From: Colletes latitarsis | Lineage: Eukaryota; Arthropoda; Insecta; Hymenoptera; Colletidae | Direction of reading: 5' to 3' | NCBI RefSeq assembly: GCF_051014445.1 | Contig: NC_135134.1 | Span: 10,693,672-10,757,671, forward strand | DNA: 64,000 nt | Shown: in pieces, positions 25,356-40,680 of the stretch | How the letters are laid out: each line of letters starts with the position of its first letter | Position numbering within the stretch: position 1 is the stretch's first letter | The notes under the pieces: model-generated | Databases searched by the model: none | Seen by the model: only the letters and a program-made list of their open reading frames with translations | What the model was told of the DNA's origin: nothing | Program-made: the position numbers and the translations under genes

Positions 25356-27521
25356 TTGCAAATACCAGACCTAACCCAGGCATAATCTGCGTATTCCTCT
25401 AAATTATTAATCGCAACCAGGTTGAAATGACTGTTTCGGTGTGGAACCACACTACTACGTGATCCGAACCAGAAAAACCCCAGGATCTGACCAACAAGTA
25501 TGCGAAAAATGCGAAAGTATGAGCCAGATGATTGCAAATACCAGACCTAACACAAACCCACAGGTGTTATCCTCTAAAGCATTGATCAAATCCTGGTTTG
25601 ATTGACGGTTTCAGTGTGGTTCCACATTACAACGTGATTCAAATCAGAAAAAGCCCAGGAACTGGCCATCAAGAATGAGAAAAATGCAAAAGCATGAGCC
25701 AGATGATTACAAATACCAGACCTAACCCAGAGATAACCGGCGTTATCCTCTAAAATATTAATCGCAACCAGGTTGAAATGACTGTTTCGGTGGGGTACCA
25801 CATTACTACGTGATCCAACCCAAAAAAAGCCCGGGATATGGCCATTCAAGTATGCGAAAAATGCGAAAATATCAGGTAGATGATGGCAAATACCAGACCT
25901 AACCCAGACATAACCGGCATTATCCTCAAAAATATTAATCCCATCCAGGTTTAATTGACTGTTTCGGTGGGGTACCACTTTACTACGTGATCCAAGCCAG
26001 AAAAAGCACAGGATCTGACCAACTAGTATGCGAAAAATGCGAAAGTTCTGAGCCAGATGTTTTCAAATGCCAGACCTAAGCCAGATTTAACCGGCGTTAT
26101 CCTATAAAATAATAATCGCAACCAGGTTTAATTGACTGTTTCAGTGTGGTACCACTTTATTTCGTGATCCAAACCAGAAGAAGGACAGGATCTGGCCATT
26201 CAAGTATGCGAAAAATGCGAAAGTATGAGCTAGATGATGGCAAATACCAGACGCAACCCAGACCTAACCGGTGTTATCCTCTAAAATATTGATCGAACCC
26301 CGGTTGAATTGACTATTTCAGTGTGGTACCAGTTTAATACGTGATCCTAACCAGAAAAAAACCCAGGATCTGGCCAACAAGTATGCGAAGGATGCGAAAG
26401 TATGAGGCAGATGATTGCAAATACAAGAACTAACCCAAACATAACCAGCGTTATTCTCTAAAATATTAATCGGAAAAAGGTTTAATTGCCGGTTTCAGTG
26501 TGGTACCACTTTACTACGTGATCCAAACTAGAAAAAGGACAGTATCTGGCCATTCAAGTATGCAAAGAATGCGAAAGTATGTGCTAGATGATGGCAAATA
26601 CCAGACGCAACCCAGATCTAACCGGTTTCATCCTCCAAAATATTGATCGAATCCAGGCTGAATTGACTATTTCAATGTGGCACCCCACAAATACGTGATC
26701 CTAAGCAGAAAAAAACCCAGGATCTGCTCATTCAAGTATGCGAAAAATGCGATTGTATGAGCAAGATGAGGGCAAATACCAGCACTAACCCAGACATAAC
26801 CAGCGTTATCCTCTAAAATATTAATCGGAACAAGGTTTAATTGACTGTTTTAGTGTTGTACCACTTTACTACGTGATCCAAACCAGAAAAAGGACAGGAT
26901 CTGGCCATTCAAGTATGCGAAAAATGCGAAAGTATGAGGCAGATTATTGCAAATACCAGACGTAACCCTGACCTTACCGGTATTATCCTCCAAAATATTA
27001 ATCGCAAGCAGGTTGAAATGACTGTTTCTGAGTGGTACCACATTACTACGTGATCCGAACCAGAAAAAACCCAGGATTTGACCAACAAGTATGCGAAAAA
27101 TGCGAAAGTATGAGGCAGATGATTGCAAATACCAGACCTAACACAAACCTAATCGGTGTTATCCTCTAAAGTCTTGATCAAATCCAGGTTTAATTGACTG
27201 TTTCGGTGTGGTACCACATTACTACGCGATCCAAATCAAAGAAGGCCCAGGATCTGGACATTCAAGTATGCGAAAAATGTGAAAGTATGAGCCTGATGAT
27301 TGCAAATACCAGTACTACCCCAGACATAACAGGCGTTATCCTATAAAATATTAATCGCAACTAGGTTTAAATGACTGTTTCGGCGTGGTACGACATTACT
27401 ACGTGATCCAAACCAGGAAAAACACAGGATCTGGCCATTGAAGTATGCTAAGAGTGCGAAGGTATGAGCCAGATGAGGGAAAATCCTAGACCTACCCGAG
27501 ACATAACCGGCGTTATCCTCT
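24156..27521. repeat. Subfamily block C (mixed)
   Basis: This short block has its own variants: AAAGTCTTGATCAAATCCAGG (monomer starts at 24,167, 24,696, 24,872 and 27,168), ATTGATCGAACCCAGG, GACGGTTTCAG, CTACGTTATTCAAATCAG, GGTATTATCC and GTATCAGGAAGATGATTG. Several monomers resemble A (GCTATTCAAG, GATGATTGCAAA) and others resemble B or D, so the block may be a mosaic. No unique sequence or gene is seen. Confidence 0.75.
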
Positions 27522-28969
27522 AAAATATTAATCGGAACCAGCTTTTATTGACTGTTTCAGTGTGGTACCACATTACTACCTGAACCAAACCAGAGAAAGC
27601 CCAGGGTCTGGCCAACAAGTATGCGAAAAATGCGAAAATACGAGCCAGATGAGGGCAAATACCAGAACTAACCCAGACATAACCAGCGTTATCCTCTAAA
27701 ATACTAATCGGAACCAGGTTTAATTGACTGACTCGGTGTGGTACCGCATTAATACGTGATCCAAACCAGAAAAAGTCCAGGATCTGGCCAACAAGTATGC
27801 GAAAAATGCGAAAGTACGAGCCAGATGAGGGCAAATACCAGACCTAACCCAGACATAACCGGCGTTCTCCACTAAAATATTAATCGCAACCAGGTTTAAT
27901 TGACTGTTTCAGTGTGGTACCACATTACTACGTGGTCCAAGCCAGAAAAAACCCAGGATCTGGCCAACAAATATGCGAAACACGCGAAAGTATGCGCCAG
28001 ATGATTGCAAATACCAGAACTAACCCAGACATAACTAACGTTACTCTCTAAAATACTATTGGGAACCAGCTTCTATTGACTGTTGCAGTGTGGTACCGCA
28101 TTACTACGTGGTACAAACCAGAAAAAGGTCAGGATCTGGCCAACAAGTATGCGAGAAATGCGAAGGTACGAGCCAGATGAGGGCAAATACCAGACCTAAC
28201 CCAGACATAACCGGCGTTATCCTCTAAAACATTAATCGCAACCAGGTTTAATTGACTGTTTCGGTGTGGTCCCACATTACTACCTGAACCAAACCAGAGA
28301 AAGCCCAGGGTCTGGCCAACAAGTATGCGAAAAATGCGAAAGTACGAGCCAGATGAGGGCAAATACCAGACCTAACCCAGACATAACCGGCGTTACCCTC
28401 CAAAACATTAATCAAACCAGGTTTAATTGACTGTTTCAGTGTGGTCCCACATTACTACTTTGTCCAAGCCAGAAAAAGGCCAGGATCTGGCCAACAAGTA
28501 TGCGAAAAATGCGAAAGTATGGGCCAGATGATTGCAAATACCAGAACTAACCCAGACATAACTAGCGTTATCCTCTAAAATACTATTCGGAACCAGCTTC
28601 CATTGACCGTTTCAGTGTGGTACCACATTACTACGTGATTCAAACCAGAAAATGCCCAGGATCTGGCCAACAAGTATGCGAAAAATGCGAAAGTACGAGC
28701 CAGATGAAGGCAAATACCAGACCTAACCCAGACATAGCCGGCGTTATCCTCTAAAATACTAATCGGGACCAGCTTTCATTGACTGTTTCAGTGTGGTACT
28801 ACATTACTACGTGCTCCAAACCAGAAAAAGCCCAGGACCTGGCCAACAAGTATGCGAAAAATGCGAAAGTACGAGCCAGATGAGGGCAAATACCAGACCT
28901 AACCCAGACATAACCGGCGTTATCCTCTAAAACATTAATAAAACCAGGTTTAATTGACTCTTTCGGTGT

Positions 28970-29660
28970 GGAACCTCATTACTACCTGAACCAAACCAGA
29001 GAAAGCCCAGGGTCTGGACAACAAGTATGCGAAAAATGCGAAAGTACGAGATGAGGGCAAATCCCATACCTAACCGAGACATAACCGGCGTTAGCCTCTA
29101 AAATATTAATCGCAACCAGGTTTAATTGACTGTCTCGGTGTGGAACTGCATTACTACGTGATACAAACCAGAAAAAGGCCAGGATCTGGCCAACAGGTAT
29201 GCGAAAAATGCGAAAATGCGAGCCAGATGAGGGCAAATACCAGAACTAACCCAGGCATAACCGGCGTTATCCTGTAAAATATTAATCGCAACAAGGTTTA
29301 ATTGACTGTTTCAGTGTGGTCCCACATTACTAAATGGTCCAAGCCAGGAAAAGGCCAGGTACTGGCCAACAAGTATGCGAAAAATGCGAAAGTACGAGCC
29401 AGATAAGGGAAAATCCTAGACCTAACCGAGACATAACCGGCGTTATCCTCTAAAATATTAATCCGAACCAGCTTTTATTGACTGTTTCAGTGTGGTACCA
29501 CATTACTACCTGAACCAAACCAGAGAAAGCCCAGGGTCTGGACAACAAGTATGCGAAAAATGCGAAAGTACGAGATGAGGGCAAATCCCATACCTAACCG
29601 AGACATAGCCGGCGTTATCCTCTAAAATACTAATCGGGACCAGCTTTCATTGACTGTTTC
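28970..29660. repeat. Three-monomer local duplication marked by a 4-bp deletion
   Basis: Monomers at 29,047 and 29,571 both read CGAGATGAGGGC, lacking CCAG from the usual GAGCCAGATGAGG. Both also share CTACCTGAACC upstream, TCTGGACAACAAG and AAATCCCATACC. The spacing, 524 bp, is three monomers less the 4-bp deletion. Confidence 0.75.
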
Positions 29661-29952
29661 AGTGTGGTACCACATTACTACGTGATCCAAACCAGAAAAA
29701 GCCCAGGATCTGGCCAACAAGTATGCGAAAAATGCGAAAGTACGAGCCAGATGAGGGCAAATACCAGACCTAACCCAGACATAGCCGGCGTTATCCTCTA
29801 AAATACTAATCGGGACCAGCTTTCATTGACTGTTTCAGTGTGGTACCACATTACTACGTGATCCAAACCAGAAAAAGCCCAGGACCTGGCCAACAAGTAT
29901 GCGAAAAATGCGAAAGTACGAGCCAGAAGAGGGCAAATACCAGACCTAACCC
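29601..29952. repeat. Adjacent near-identical monomer pair
   Basis: Two neighbouring monomers, 176 bp apart, share AGACATAGCCGGCG (29,601 and 29,777) and CTAATCGGGACCAGC. A third monomer with the same changes begins near 28,730. Confidence 0.75.
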
Positions 29953-32900
29953 AGACATAACCGGCGTTATCCTCTAAAATATTAATCGTAGCCAGGATTA
30001 ATTGACTGTTTCAGTGTGGTACCACATTACTACGTGGTCCAAGCCAGAAAAAGCCAGGATCTGGCCAACAACTATGCGGAAAATGCGAAAGTACCAGGCA
30101 GATGAGGGCAAATACCAGAACTATCCCAGACATAACCAGTGTTATTCTCTAAAATACTAATCGGAACCAGCTTTCATTGACTGTTTCAGTGTGGTACCAC
30201 ATTACTACGTGAGCCAAACAAGAAAAAGCCCAGGATCTGGCCGTCAATTATGCGAAAAATGCGAAAGTATGTGCCAGATGATTGCAAATACCAGAACTAA
30301 CCCAAACATAACCAGCGTTACCCTCCGAAATATTAATCGCAACCAGGTTTAATTGACTGTTTCGGTGTGGAACCACATTACGACGGGATCCAAACCTCAA
30401 AAATCCAACATCTGGCCAGCAAGTATGCGAAAAATGCGAAAGTATGTGCTAGATGATGGCAAATACCAGACCTAACCCAGGCATAACCGGCGTTCTCCAC
30501 TAAAATATTAACCGGAACCAGCTTTTATTGACTGTTTCAGTGTGGTACAACATTACTACGTGATCCAAGCCAGAAAATGCCCACGGTCTGGCCAACAAGT
30601 ATGCGAAAAATGCGAAAGTACGAGCCAGATGAGGGCAAATACCAGACCTAACCCAGACATAACCGGCGTTATCCTCTAAAATATTAATCGCAACCAGGAT
30701 TAATTGACTGTTTCAGTGTGGTACCACATTACTGCGTGATCCAAGCCACAAAAAACCGAAGATCAGGACAGCAAGTATGCGAAAAATGCGAAAGTACAAG
30801 ACAGATGAAGGCAAATACCAGAACTAACCCAGACATAACCAGCGTTATCATCTAAAACACTAATCGGAACCAGCTTTTATTGACTGTTTCATTGTGGTAC
30901 CACATTACTACGTGATCCAAACTACAAAAAACCCAAGATCTTTCCAGCAAGTATGCGAAAAATGCGAAAGAATGTGCTAGATGATGGCAAATACCTGACC
31001 TAACCCAGGCATAACCGGCGTTATCCTGTAAAATATTAATCGCAACAAGGTTTAATTGACTGTTTCAGTGTGGTCCCACATTACTACTTGGTCCAAGCCA
31101 GAAAAAGGCCAGGATCTGGCCAACAAGTATGCGAAAAACGCGAAAGTACGAGCCTGATGAGGGCAAATACCAGAATTAACCCAGACATAACCAGCCTTAT
31201 CCTCTAAAATACTAATCGGAACCAGCTTTCATTGACTGTTTCAGTGTGGTACCACATTACTACGTGATCCAAACCAGAAAAAAGCCAGGATCTGGCCAAC
31301 AAGTATGCGAAAAACGCGAAAGTACGAGCCTGATGAGGGCAAATACCAGAACTAACCCAGAAAACCAGCCTTATGCTCTAAACTACTAATCGGAACCAGG
31401 ATTAATTGACTGTTTCAGTGTGGTACCACATTACTACGTGATCCAAACCACAAAAAACCCAAGATCTTTCCAGCAAGTTTGCGAAAAATGCGAACGAATG
31501 TGCTAGATGATGGCAAATACCAGACCTAACCCAGGAATAACCGGTGTTCTCCACTAAAATATTAATCGGAACCAGCTTTTATTGACTGTTTCAGTGTGGT
31601 ACCACATTACTACGTGATCCAAACCAGAAAAAGTCCAGGATCTGGCCAACAAGTATGCGAAAAATCCGAAAGTACGAGCCAGATGAGGGCAAATACCAGA
31701 ATTAACCCAGACATAACCAGCCTTATCCTCTAAAATACTAATCGGAACCAGCTTTCATTGACTGTTTCAGTGTGGTACCACATTACTACGTGATCCAAAC
31801 CAGAAAAAGCCCAGGATCTGGCAAACAAGTATGCGAAAAATGAGAAAGTACGAGACAGATGAGGGCAAATCCCAGACCTAACCGACACATAACCGTCGTT
31901 ATCCTCTCAAATAGTAATCGCAACCAGGTTTAATTGACTGTTTCGGTGTGGTACCGCATTACTACGTGATCCAAACCAGAAAAAGTCCTGGATCTGGCCA
32001 ACAAGTATGCGAAAATGCGAAAGTACGAGCCAGATGAGGGCATATACCAGAACTAACCCAGACATAACCAGCCTTATCCTCTAAAATACTAATCGGATCT
32101 AGGATTAATTGACAGTTTCAGTGTGGTACCACATTACTACGTGATCCAAGCCACAAAAAACCCAAGATCTGGACAGCAAGTATGCGTAGAATGCGATAAT
32201 ACGAGCCAGATGAGGGCTAATACCAGACCTAACCCAGGCATAACCGGCGTTCTCCACTAAAATATTAATCGGCACCAGCTTTTATTGACTGTTTCAATGT
32301 GGTACCACATTACTACGTGATCCAAACCAGAAAAAGCCAAGGGTCTTGCCAACAAGTATGCGAAAAATTCGAAAGTACGAGACAGATGAGGGCAAATCCC
32401 AGACCTAACCCAGGCTTAACCGGCGTTATCCTCTAAAATGTTAATCGCAAGCAGGTTTAATAGACTGTTACGGTGCGGTACCGTATTACTACGTGATCCA
32501 AACCAGAAAAAGGCCAGGATCTGTCCAACAAGCATGAGAAAAATGAGAAAGTACGAGACAGATGAGGGCAAATCCCATACCTAACCGAGACATAACCGGG
32601 GATATCCTCTAAAATATTAATCGGAACCAGCTTTCATTGACTGTTTCAGTGTGGTACCACATTACTCCGTGATCCAAACCAGAAAAAGCCCAGGGTCTGG
32701 CCAACAAGTATGCGAAAAATGCGAATGTACGAGCCAGATGAGGGCAAATACCAGACCTAACGCAGACATAACCGGCGTTATACTCTAAAATATTAATCGC
32801 AACCAGGATTAATTGACTGATTCAGTGCGGTATCACATTGCTACGTGATCCAAGCCACAAAAAACCCAAGATCTGGACAGCAAGTATGCGAAAAATGCGA

Positions 32901-35592
32901 AAGTACGAGCCAGATGAGGGCAAATACCAGAACTAACCCAGACATAACCAGCCTTATCCTCTAAAATACTAATCGGAACCAGCTTTCATTGACTGTTTCA
33001 GTGTGGTACCACATTACTACGTGATCCAAGCCATAAAAAACCCAAGACCTGGACAGCAAGTATGCGAAAAATCCGAAAGTACGTGCCGGATGTGGGCAAA
33101 TACCAGAACTAACCCAGACATAACCAGCCTTATCCCCTAAAATACTAATCGGAACCAGACTTCATTGAATGTTTCAGTGTGGTACCACATTACTACGTGG
33201 TCCAAGCCAGAAAAAGGCCAGGATCTGGCGAACAAGTATGCGAAAAATGCGAAAGTACGAGCCAGATGAGTGCAAATACCAGAACTAACCCGGACATAAC
33301 CAGCCATATCCTCTAAAATACTAATCGGAACCAGCTTTCATTGACTGTTTCAGTGTGGTACCACATTACTACGTGATCCAAGCCACAAAAACCCAAGATC
33401 TGGACAGCAAGTATGCGAAAAATGCGAAAGTATGTGCTAGATGATGGCAAATAGCAGACCTAACCCAGGCATAACCTGTGTTCTCCACTAAAATATTAAT
33501 CGGAACCAGCTTTTATTGACTGTTTCAGTGTGGTACGATATTACTACATGATCCAAGGTAGAAAAAGCCCAGGGTCTCGCCAACAAGTATGCAAAAAATG
33601 CGAAAGTACCAGCCAGATGAGGGCAAATCCCGGAACTTACCCAGACATAACCGGCGTTTTCCTCTAAAATATTAATCGCAACCAGGTTTAATTGACTGTT
33701 TCAGTGTGGTACCACATTACTACGTGGTCCAAGCCAGAAAAAGGCCAGGAGCTGGCCAACAAGTATGCGAAAAATCCGAAAGTACGAGCCAGGTGAAGGC
33801 AAATACCAGAACTAACCCAGACATAACCAGCGTTATCATCTAAAATACTAATCGGAACCAGCTTTCATTGACTGTTTCAGTGTGGTACCACATTAATACG
33901 TGATCCAAACCAGAGAAAGCCCAGGATCTGGCCAACAAGTATGCGAAAAATGAGAAAGTACGATATATATGAGGGCTATTACCAGACCTAACCCAGACAT
34001 AACCGGCGTTATCCTCTGAAATATTAATCGGAACCAGCTTTTATTGACTGTTTCAGTGTGGTACAACATTACTACGTGATCCAAGCTAGAGAAGGCCCAG
34101 GGTCTGGCCAACAAGTTTGCGAAAAATACGAAAGTACGAGCCAGATGAGGGCAAATCCCAGACCTAACCCAGGCATAACCGGCGTTATCCTCTAAAATGT
34201 TAATCGCAACCAGGATTAATTGAATGTTTCAGTGTGGTACCACATTACTACGTGGTCCAAGCCAGAAAAAGGCCAGGATCTGGCGAACAAGTATGCGAAA
34301 AATGCGAAAGTACGAGCCAGATGAGTGCAAATACCAGAACTAACCCAGACATAACCAGCCATATCCTCTAAAATACTAATCGGAACCAGCTTTCATTGAC
34401 TGTTTCAGTGTGGTACCAGATTACTACGTGATCCAAACCAGAAAAAGCCCAGGAGCTGGCCAACAAGTATGCGAAAAATGAGAAAGTACGAGACATATGA
34501 GGGCAAATACCAGACCTAACCCAGACATAACCGGCGTTATCCTCTAAAATATTAATCGCAACCAGGATTAATTGACTGTTTCAGTATGGTACCACATTAC
34601 TGCGTGATCCAAGCCACAAAAAACCGAAGATCTGGACAGCAAGTATGCGAAAAATGCGAAAGTACAAGACAGACGAAGGCAAATACCAGAACTAACCCAG
34701 ACATAACCAGCGTTATCATCTAAAATACTAATCGGAACCAGCTCTCATTGACTGTTTCAGTGTGGTACCACATTACTACGTGATCCAAACCAGAAAAAGC
34801 CCAGGATCTGGCCAACAAGTATGCGAAAAATGAGAAAGTACGATATATATGAGAGCAAATCCCAGACCTAACCGACACATAACCGTCGTTATCCTCCAAA
34901 ATAGTAATCGCAACCAGGTTTAATTGACTGTTTCGGTGTGGTACCGCATTACTACGTGATCCAAACCAGAAAAAGGCCAGGATCTGGCCAACAAGTATGC
35001 GAAAAATGCGATAATACGAGCCAGATGAGGGCTAATACCAGACCTAACCCAGACATAACCGGCGTTATCCTCTAAAATATTAATCGGAACTAGCTTTCAT
35101 TGACAGTTTCAGTGTGGTACCACATTACTGCGTGATCCAAGCCCCAAAAAACCCAAGATCTGGACAGCAAGTATGCGAAGAATGCGAAAGTATGTGCTAG
35201 ATGATGGCAAATAGCAGACCTAACCCAGGAATAACCGGTGTTCTCCACTAAAATATTAATCGGAACCAGCTTTTGTTGACTGTTTCAGTGTGGTACCACA
35301 TTACTACGCGATCCAAACCAGAAAAAGCCCAGGGTCTGGCCAACAAGTATGCGAAAAATGCGAAAGTACGAGCCAGATGAGGGCAAATACCAGACCTAAC
35401 CCAGACATAACCGGCGTTATCCTCTAAAATATTAATCGCAACCAGGATTAATTGACAGTTTCAGTGTGGTACCACATTACTACGTGATCCAAGCCACAAA
35501 AAACCCAAGATCTGGACAGCCAGTATGCGAAAAATGCGAAAGTACGAGCCAGATGAGGGCAAATACCAGAACTAACCCAGACATAACCAGCG

Positions 35593-35944
35593 TTATCATC
35601 TAAAATACTAACCGGAACCAGCTTTCATTGACTGTTTCAGTGTGGTACCACATTACTACGTGGTCCAAACCAGAAAAAGCCCAGGATCTGGCCAACAAGT
35701 ATGCGAAAAATGAGAAAGTACGAGCCAGATGAAGGCAAATACCAGAACTAACCCAGACATAACCAGCGTTATCATCTAAAATACTAACCGGAACCAGCTT
35801 TCATTGACTGTTTCAGTGTGGTACCACATTACTACGTGGTCCAAACCAGAAAAAGCCCAGGATCTGGCCAACAAGTATGCGAAAAATGAGAAAGTACGAT
35901 ATATATGAGGGCAAATCCCAGACCTAACCGACACATAACCGTCG
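35593..35944. repeat. Adjacent near-identical monomer pair
   Basis: ACTAACCGGAACC (ACCGG at 35,611 and 35,787) and GCGAAAAATGAGAAAG occur in both neighbours. Later variants (GAGCCAGATGAAGG in one, GATATATATGAGGG in the other) tell the copies apart, so this is not a simple sequence repeat error. Confidence 0.7.
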
Positions 35945-35949
35945 TTATC

Positions 35950-36300
35950 CTCTAAAATAGTAATCGCAACCAGGTTTAATTGACTGTTTCGGTGTGGTAC
36001 CGCATTACTACGTGATCCAAACCAGAAAAAGGCCAGGATCTGGCCAAGAAGTATGCGAAAAATGCGAAAGTACGAGTCATGTGGAGGGCAAATCCCGGAC
36101 CTAAGCGAGACGTAACCGGCGTTATCCTCTAAAATATTAATCGTAACCAGGTGTAATTGACTGTTTCGGTGTGGTACCGCATTACTACGTGATCCAAACC
36201 AGAAAAAGGCCAGGATCTGGCCAAGAAGTATGCGAAAAATGCGAAAGTACGAGTCATGTGGAGGGCAAATACCAGAACTAACCCAGACATAACCAGCCTC
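35950..36300. repeat. Adjacent 177-bp monomer pair with GAGTCATGTGGAGGGC
   Basis: Both neighbours read GGCCAAGAAGTATGCG and GAGTCATGTGGAGGGC, the second being one base longer than the usual GAGCCAGATGAGGGC. CGCATTACTACG repeats at 36,001 and 36,178. The same one-base-longer form recurs near 36,781 and 49,805. Confidence 0.7.
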
Positions 36301-36780
36301 ATCCTCTAAAATGCTAATCGGAACCAGCTTTCATTGACTGTTTCAGTGTGGTACCACATTTCTACGTGATCCAAGCCACAAAAAACCCAAGATCTGGACA
36401 GCAAGTATGCGAAAAATGCGAAAGTATGTGCTAGATGATGGCAAATAGCAGACCTAACCCAGGAATAACCGGTGTTCTCCACTAAAATATTAATCGGAAC
36501 CAGATTTCACTGACTGTTTCAGTGTGGTACCACATTACTACGTGATCCAAACCAGAAAAAGCCCAGGGTCTGGCCATCAAGTATGCGAAAAATGCGAAAG
36601 TACGAGCCAGATGAGTGCAAATACCAGACCTAACCCAGACATAACCGGCGTTATCCTCTAAAATATTAATCGCAACCAGGATTAATTGACTGTTTCAGTG
36701 TGATACCACATTACTACGTGATCCAAACCAGAAAAAGGCCAGGATATGGCCAACAAGTATGCGAAAAATGCGAAAGTACG

Positions 36781-38910
36781 AGTCATGTGGAGGGCAAATC
36801 CCGGACCTAAGCGAGACGTAACCGGCGTTATCCTCTAAAATATTAACCGTAACCAGGTGTAATTGACTGTTTCAGTGTGGTCCCACATTACTACTTGGTC
36901 CAAGCCAGAAAACGACCAGGATCTGGCCAACAAGTATGCGAAAAATGCGATAATACGAGCCAGATGAGGGCTAATACCAGACCTAACCCAGACATAACCG
37001 GCGTTATCCTCTAAAATATTAATCGGAACCAGCTTTTATTGATTGTTTCAGTGTGGTACAACATTACTACGTGATCCAAGCTAGAGAAGGCCCAGGGTCT
37101 GGCCAACAAGTATGCGAAAAATACGAAAGTACGAGCCAGATGAGCGCAAATACCAGACCTGACCCAGGCGTAACCGGCGTTATCCTCAAAAATGTTAATC
37201 GCAACCAGGTTTAATAGACTGTTTCGGTGCGGTACCGTATTACTACGTGACACAAACCAGAAAAAGGCCAGGATCTGGCTAACAAGTATGCGAAAAATGC
37301 GAAAGTACAAGCCAGATGAGGGCAAATACCAGAACTAACCCAGACATAACCAGCCTTATCCTCTAAAATACTAATCGGAACCAGGACTAATTGACTGTTT
37401 CAGTGTGGTACCACATTACTACGTGATCCAAGCCACAAAAAACCCAAGATCTGGACAGCAAGTATGCGAAAAATGCGAAAGTACGAGCCAGATGGGGGCA
37501 AATACCAGAACTAACCCAGACATAACCAGCCTTATCCTCTAAAATACTAATCGGAACCAGCTTCAATTGACTGTTTCAGTGTGGTACCACATTACTACGT
37601 GATCCAAGCCACAAAAAACCCAAGATCTGGACAGCAAGTATGCGAAAAATGCGAAAGTATGTGCTAGATGATGGCAAATAGCAGACCTAACCCAGGAATA
37701 ACCGGTGTTCTCCACTAAAATATTAATCGGAACCAGCTTTTATTGACTGTTTCAGTGTGGTACCACATTACTACGTGATCCAATCCAGAAAAATCCCAGG
37801 GTCTGGCCAGCAAGTATGCGAAAAATGCGAAAGTACGAGCCTGATGAGGGCAAATACCAGACCTATCCCAGACATAACCGGCGTTATCCTCTAAAATATT
37901 AATCGCAACCTGGATTAATTGAATGTTTCAGTGTGGGACCACATTACTACGTGGTCCAAGCCAGAAAAAGGCCAGGATCTGGCAAACAAGTATGCGAAAA
38001 ATGCGAAAATACGAGCCAGATGTGTGCAAATACCAGAACTAACCTAGACATAACGAGCCATATCCTCTAAAATACTAATCGGAACCAGCTTTCATTGACT
38101 GTTTCAGTGTGGTACAATATTACTACGTGATCCAAGCCACAAAAAACCCAAGATCTGGACAGCAAGTATGCGAAAAATGCGAAAGTATGTGCTAGATGAT
38201 GGCAAATAGCAGACCTAACCCAGGCATAACCTGTGTTCTCCACTAAAATATTAATCGGAACCAGCATTTATTGACTGTTTCAGTGTGGTACGATATTACT
38301 ACATGATCCAAGGTAGAAAAAGCCCAGGGTCTGGCCAACAAGTATGCAAAAAATGCGAAAGTACCAGCCAGATGAGGGCAAATCCCAGACCTAACCCAGG
38401 CATAACCGGCGTTATCCTCTAAAATATTAATCGCAACCAGGATTAATTGACTGTTTCAGTGTGGTACCACATTACTACGTGATCCAAGCCACAAAAAACC
38501 CAAGATCTGGACAGCAAGTATGCGAAAAATGCGAAAGTACGAGACAGATGAAGGCAAATACCAGAACTAACCCAGAAAACCAGCCTTATCCTCTGAAATA
38601 CTAATCGGAACCAGGATTAATTGACTGTTTCAGTGTGGTACCACATTACTACGTGGTCCAATCCAGAAAAAGGCCAGGATCTGGCAAACAAGTATGCGAA
38701 AAATGCGAAAGTACCAGCCAGATGAGGGCAAATCCCAGAACTTACCCAGACATAACCGTCGTTATCCTCTAAAATAGTAATCGCAACCAGGTTTAATCGA
38801 CTGTTTCGGTGTGGTACCGCATTACTACGTGATCCAAACCAGAAAAAGGCCAGGATCTGGCCAACAAGTATGCGAAAAATGCGAAAGTACGAGACACGTG
38901 GAGGGCAAAT
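36781..38910. repeat. D-block segmental duplication, D1 copy
   Basis: AGTCATGTGGAGGG at 36,781 recurs at 49,805 (offset 13,024, 74 monomers). From about 37,370 the offset becomes exactly 13,200 (75 monomers): GCAGACCTAACCCAGGAATA at 37,681 and 50,881; CAGGCATAACCTGTG at 38,221 and 51,421. The match stops near 38,910, where this copy continues into AAATACCAGAACTAACC and the other into AAATCCCGGACCTAAGC. Confidence 0.8.
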
Positions 38911-40680
38911 ACCAGAACTAACCCAGACATAACCAGCCTTATCCTCTAAAATACTAATCGGAACCAGCTTTCATTGACTGTTCCAGTGTGGTACCACATT
39001 ACTACGTGATCCAAGCCACAAAAAGCCCAAGATCTGAACAGCAAGTATGCGAAAAATGCGAAAGTATGTGCTAGATGATGGCAAATAGCAGACCTAACCC
39101 AGGAATAACCGGTGTTCTCCAGTAAAATGTTAATCGGAACCAGCTTTTATTGACTGTTTCAGTGTGGTACCACATTACTACGTGATCCAAACCAGAAAAA
39201 TCCCAGGGTCTGGCCAACAAGTATGCGAAAAATGCGAAAGTACGAGCCAGATGAGGGAAAATCCTAGACCTAACCCAGACATAACCAGCCTTATCCTCTA
39301 AAATACTAATCGGAACCAGGATTAATTGACTGCTTCAGTGTGGTACCACGTTACTACGTGATCCAAGCCACAAAAACCCCAAGATCTGGACAGCAAGTAT
39401 GCGAAAAATGCGATAGAATGTGGTAGATGATGGCAAATACCAGACCTAACTCAGGCATAACCGGTGTTCTCCACTTAAATATTAATCGGAACCAGCTTTT
39501 ATTGACTGTTTCAGTGTAGTACGATATTACTACATGATCCAAGGTAGAAAAAGCCCAGGGTCTGGCCAACAAGTATGCAAAAAATGCGAAAGTACCAGCC
39601 AGATGAGGGCAAATCCCAGAACTTACCCAGACATAACCGGCATTATCCTCTAAAATATTAATCGCAACCAGGTTTAATTGACAGTTTCAGTGTGGTACCA
39701 CATTACTACGTGGTCCAAGCCAGAAAAAGGCCAGGATCTGGCCAACAAGTGTGCGAAAAATGCGAAAGTACGAGCCAGATGAGGGCAAATGCCAGAACTA
39801 ACCCAGACATAACCAGCGTTATCATCTAAAATACTAATCGGAACCAGCTTTCATTGACTGTTTCAGTGTGGTACCACATTACTTCGTGATCCAAGCCACA
39901 AAAAACCCAAGATCTGAACAGCAAGTATGCGAAAAATGCGAAAGTATGTGCTAGATGATGGCTAATAGCAGACCTAACCCAGGAATAACCGGTGTTCTCC
40001 ACTAAAATATTAATCGGAACCAGCTTTTATTGACTGTTTCAGTGTGGTACCACATTACTGCGTGGTCCAAGCCAGAAAAAGGCCAGGATCTGGCCAACAA
40101 GTATGCGAAAAATGCGAATGTACGAGCCAGATGAGGGAAAATCCCAGACCTAACCGAGACATAACCGGCGCTATCCTGTAAAATATTAATCGGAGCCAGC
40201 TTTTATTGACTGTTTCAGAGTGGTACCACATTACTACCTGAACCAAACCAGAAAAAGCCTAGGGTCTGTCCAACAAGTATGCGAAATGCGAAAGTACGAG
40301 GCAGATGAGGGCAAATACCAGAACTAACCCAGACCTAACCGGCGTTATCCTCTAAAACATTAACCGGAACCAGGTTTAATTGACCGTGTCAGTGTGGTAC
40401 CACATTACTACGGGGTCCAAGCCAGAAAAAGGCCAGGATCTGGCGGACAAGTATGCGAAAAATGCGAAAGTACGAGCCAGATGAGTGCAAATACCAGAAC
40501 TAACCCAGACATAACCAGCCATATCCTCTAAAATACTAATCGGAACCAGCTTTCATTGACTGTTTCAGTGTGGTACCACATTATTACGTGATCCAAGCCA
40601 CAAAAAGCCCAAGATCTGGACAGCAAGTATGCGAAAAATGCGATAATACGAGCCAGATGAGGGCTAATACCAGACCTAAT